In this document: piece after piece, positions 61,080-64,000 of the stretch | How the letters are laid out: each line of letters starts with the position of its first letter | Position numbering within the stretch: the first letter of the stretch is position 1 | DNA from: Hetaerina americana | Taxonomy: Eukaryota > Arthropoda > Insecta > Odonata > Calopterygidae | NCBI GenBank assembly: GCA_022747635.1 | Contig: JAKTNV010000004.1 | Location: 84,549,552 to 84,613,551, forward strand | Reading direction: 5' to 3' | Length of the DNA stretch: 64,000 nt | Program-made: the position numbers and the translations under genes | The notes under the pieces: model-generated | The model's input: only the letters and a program-made list of their open reading frames with translations | Databases searched by the model: none | What the model was told of the DNA's origin: nothing

Positions 61080-61159
61080 AGTGATTACGGAATGTCTAAT
61101 TCTATGGGAAGAATACTTATGAAAATTCTTCCCAAAGAATTAGACATACCTTAATCGCT
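61080..61159. ncRNA. miRNA-precursor-like hairpin (candidate)
   Basis: Core arms ATGTCTAATTCTATGGGA... (61092-61114) and its complement (61125-61147) pair at 22 of 23 positions around a 10 nt loop ACTTATGAAA. Pairing continues outward for another ~12 positions (61080-61091 with 61148-61159; about ten pair, counting a wobble), giving a ~35 bp imperfect stem. Size, small mismatches and loop fit an animal pri-miRNA hairpin, but a tiny palindromic transposon remnant would look the same. Strand cannot be decided and no known miRNA seed is recognised. Confidence 0.4.
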
Positions 61160-62383
61160 GACATTCTGTCCCTTAAGGGATTAAGTGAATTTAATTATCG
61201 GTATACCGGCTTACTGAGTTGATATTAGGAATATGCTGGATAATTTCTTTTAATTAATGTTAATAGCTTGAAGAATGTATTATTAGGCTTGAAAGTTGAA
61301 GCTCAGCCTTCGATAATTGTTGTGGAAATTCTATAAATTAAGCTCTATGTTCATTATCTATTTAGGGATGTAGTCGGTAGATCATAAAAAGTAAATGACC
61401 TAAATTTAATTTTAATTTCAATAAAATGTACCCTTATTTTATAATTAAAGCCTGAACAAACAAAGGTAAAACACATTAAAAACATTTCGCACTCTACTGT
61501 TTACTGCGTGTGATTGATCGATTTTGTAAATTTTATTTATTGATTTCAAGTTATCTGTTTTCCCTAACCGTTTCTCGAAACCGTGATGCTTTAACTTAAT
61601 TAGTATTTATCTGTTTTATAGTGGGGTGAGAAAAGATTTTTACAAATATTACTAACAGATCATCGCAAAAAATTAGGGAAAAAACAAAAAAGAAAAGCAT
61701 CTTATAGTAAGACCACTTCACTTTTTCTCCAAATTTTAATGCGTGGCTAGTAGAATAATTTTCATATTTTTTTTAGACAAAAGCTACATGAAATTATAAT
61801 GTACAGTATAATATTTACGTGTTATTAACCGTGTAAAATAGGTGATGTAACTGTTGCATTGGGCCAGACTCCTAAGAGAAAAAATGCGTGCAGTATATTC
61901 AATGTTACCTTTTACAAAGTTCAAACATTGTTTTCGAAAAATTCCAGAAAATATTTGGAAAATACAAAGTTGAAGATATGATTGTGAAAAATCAAATGAA
62001 ATATGCTTTTTTTGTTAAACCCAAAATAGAGTTCCTTCCGGCCCTCACAGACTCACGCCGAAAATAATGGCCAAAAAACTTGACTGAGGTAGAGTGAAAA
62101 ACTGTACAACTGTATCATGCTGTAGCTGTTTAATGTATTTTATGGATAGGAGCTATAGCATGCTTTTGCTTTGAAGACTTATTTTTTGACTTCATTTTGT
62201 GAAGTACATTTTTCTTCAAAATTCTCTAAAGAGGTTTATTTCGCAAGATACCCTGGGTTAATAAAGATTGTGGCTTATGACCGGTCAAAAATTGAACCTG
62301 ATAGCCTCAATTTCGACCAAAATAAGAAGGCACTCTCCTATCCTTCTTCCCTTCGAGTACAATGGATCGTTCATTCGTTTGGG
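61160..62383. other. AT-rich sequence with one repeat match
   Basis: About 61788-61840 resembles part of the tandem repeat unit at 60.59-60.91 kb. The frame 62171-62389 is unrecognised. Confidence 0.5.
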
Positions 62384-63281
62384 CTATGAAATTATTAGAT
62401 GAGACGACAAAGAGGTGGAAAAGTCATCGAGCGGGCCGATATTTTGGTCTCCTTGAAACTTTGAAAGTTGAAAGAGTGGATTGATGGGAGAATCCACTAG
62501 AGGCATGAAAAGGGCGACAGTTGAGTGAACAACAAACAAATCTGGCGAAGAGAAGAGGGGTTTGGTGGTTGGGGTCAAGAGAATAAGAGTGTCGCAAGCC
62601 GAGACAGATGCGGCTGCGTTGGGGATGGGGTGTAAAGGGAGAGGAGGGAGGGTATCGGCTTTTGAGGCCGGCCGCAACAAAAGAAGCGTCTCGGCAGGAA
62701 AATTGTTTGCGGAGTTGGGGTGTGTCCTCGCGGAGAGGAGAGGCCATGGGACGCGCTCGAACAACTCAATCGCTGGCCGTTGTCGGGGAACAAAATAAGG
62801 CACAAAAGGGGTACGACAAGGTCCCCCCCTCCACTTGCGCCCTAGATGGCATACCACCCTCAACCCCACTGTGGATGAGTCAATCCCCCCTCCCCTTTCC
62901 TTGATCCCCTGAGTATGAGCAGTGTGTGAATCGGTGGATGTGTGTTTGAGAAAGGGAGTGAGCACTATTATCCTCACAGGGAACTGGCCATAAAAGGGAG
63001 CATCCGCCGCTGGTAGAAGAAGTGAGCGAAGACGAGGAGGAGGGGATATCACGAGAACCAAGTTTCGGTTCCGGCAATCGAAGTAGGAAATGTGGGGGGA
63101 GGGGAATCTCAAGCTACGTCGTTGTCGGAGTCGAAGGCCCTTTTTTGGAGGCAATCCGGGCCTTGAGTATTGTGTGACTGTCGGAAAGGGGTCAGAGGAA
63201 GTGGGGTGGTTGGAGGTGAGTCGCCACCCATGTCACGTAGTGGATGATGAGTTAGGAGTGGTATGGTGCACAAAAGGATAA
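62384..63281. other. GC-rich stretch with long open frames, probably non-coding
   Basis: The minus strand has a 256-codon open frame (62384-63154), but overlapping frames are also open on both strands (for example 62424-62747 and 62575-62805 minus, 62562-62798 and 62608-62904 plus). The predicted protein is Pro/Ser/Leu/Arg-rich without domain, signal peptide or recognisable family. The plus strand is purine-rich (GGGAGAGGAGGGAGGG-type runs), which depletes stops on the complement. It could hold an exon or a promoter region, but I see no positive evidence. Confidence 0.4.
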
Positions 63282-63456
63282 ATATTGCTTCTATGTACCA
63301 AAGGGATATAAATGTAGTATGTGAGTCTTAAAAAAGAGTGCCTAATTTGCTGCAGGAGTGCAATATCTTGAAGGGGTTGCAGAGGAAATAATGGAAGAAG
63401 ATTAATACGAATACCTGACGTTGCTCTTTCTTATCGTTATTTAAGACATTTTCATA

Positions 63457-64000
63457 CAAGGCTAATCCCAGAAGTACCCGACCCAACAAAGAAGGCAAAA
63501 ATTATGGGAAAAATTGTATTTATTTTTCAAAATATTTTGCTTTCAACTCTAAATACTTTTCCCAGTGACGTTCAACAAGTACAATACCCTTTTTATAATA
63601 AGAACTGTCTTGCTCCTCAAAATAGCCATTAATTACCGACATCACTTCTTCACGGTTGGAAAATCTTTGGCCGCCGAGGGGTTTTTTCAAGTTTGCGAAC
63701 AGAAAAAAACCTGAGGAGGCTACACCTGGCGAATAGGGTGCCTAAGGTAGCCATTTAAACTTTAATTCATAAATTTTGGCCATTGCAATAACGGTTTTTG
63801 ATAGCTGGTGCATTGTCTTGAGGAAACAACACTTTCTTCTTAGCCAAGTGCGGCCAAGTTCGCATAATACTCGCTGTTGATAAATTTTCCTTTTTCAAGA
63901 TACTCAATGAAAATTATCCAACGTGCATCCCAAAAACCCCACGCCATGACCTTGCTTGCAGATCTGCTTGCGGTCTTCGCCTTCTTTGGAGGTGGTTCAC
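63457..64000 (-). mobile_element. mariner-like relic, cut by window end
   Basis: The left terminus CAAGGCTAATCCCAGAAGTA follows TA (63455-63456) and resembles mariner inverted repeats. The minus strand encodes the C-terminal half of the transposase: EPPPKKAKTASRSASKVMAW, GFWDARWIIFIEYLEKGKF, then after a frameshift PHLAKKKVLFPQDNAPA, which includes the second catalytic Asp. Next comes YSPGVASSGFFLF, where the family has YSPDLAPSDFFLF, so the third catalytic Asp is Gly. GGQRFSNREEVMSVINGYFE and GIVLVERHWEKYLELKAKY follow. Stops and at least one frameshift are present. The rest of the element lies beyond the window. Its terminus differs from the other copies, so it is a separate lineage. Confidence 0.85.

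Noticed and set aside
62384..63154. 256-residue protein-coding gene
   Set aside because: No domain, strong composition bias and competing open frames on both strands; kept only as a low-confidence observation.
1..64000. CRISPR array, operon structure or prokaryotic defence system
   Set aside because: No regularly spaced short repeats, no tightly packed co-directional genes and no ribosome-binding-site pattern; the content is eukaryotic transposons.
1..64000. LTR retrotransposon or endogenous virus
   Set aside because: No paired long terminal repeats, integrase, protease or envelope motifs were seen; the RT motifs present belong to LINE and Penelope types.

Overview
The window reads as eukaryotic, non-coding, repeat-laden DNA, most likely from an arthropod and probably an insect. 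The grounds are six decayed mariner-like DNA transposons, two Penelope-like retroelements with GIY-YIG endonucleases, a Jockey-type LINE remnant, several copies of another LINE, tRNA-derived SINEs, a generally AT-rich background and no bacterial-style gene packing. The species cannot be named from this sequence alone. No host protein-coding gene, exon set, rRNA gene or convincing functional tRNA gene was recognised. The longest meaningful open frame (422 codons, 17721-18989, minus strand) is a 5'-truncated Penelope reverse transcriptase/endonuclease.

Layout. 1-6.7 kb: a pair of ~115 bp dispersed repeats (1.5 and 3.2 kb), a tRNA-derived SINE-like insertion with an 11 bp target duplication (4.84-5.03 kb), a LINE 3' end (5.1-5.6 kb), a SINE fragment (6.07-6.17 kb) and a second, different SINE (6.5-6.7 kb). 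6.7-14.5 kb: mostly unassigned sequence with a LINE RT fragment at 11.6 kb. 14.5-23.4 kb: three mariner relics (14.55, 19.76 and 22.62 kb), a LINE 3' end (16.2-16.6 kb) and the Penelope element with a hammerhead-ribozyme-like motif (17.5-18.95 kb). 26.7-31 kb: a weak LINE tail, then a complex SINE apparently inserted into a LINE reverse transcriptase relic. 35.5-36 kb: a second Penelope-type endonuclease fragment containing a 38 bp-arm inverted repeat. 38-39.4 kb: a mariner relic and a Jockey C-terminal relic. 44-47.5 kb: two SINE-like loci and a 113 bp hairpin. 48.6-51 kb: the longest LINE relic. 54.0 kb: a TA/CA microsatellite. 56.5-58.4 kb: a mariner relic and an internally deleted LINE copy. 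60.5-61.2 kb: a degenerate tandem repeat and an 80-nt miRNA-precursor-like hairpin. 62.4-63.3 kb: a GC-rich stretch with a 256-codon open frame that is probably not a gene. 63.46 kb to the window end: a mariner relic cut by the window edge.

Nothing here works together as a pathway. The window is a set of transposable-element remains of different ages. The observations most worth following are the SINE-like family that combines a shared ~60-nt head with sense and antisense tRNA-like units, the hammerhead-like motif downstream of the Penelope ORF, and the three long hairpins (35.6, 47.4 and 61.1 kb). All homology statements come from motif recognition by eye; no database search was run.
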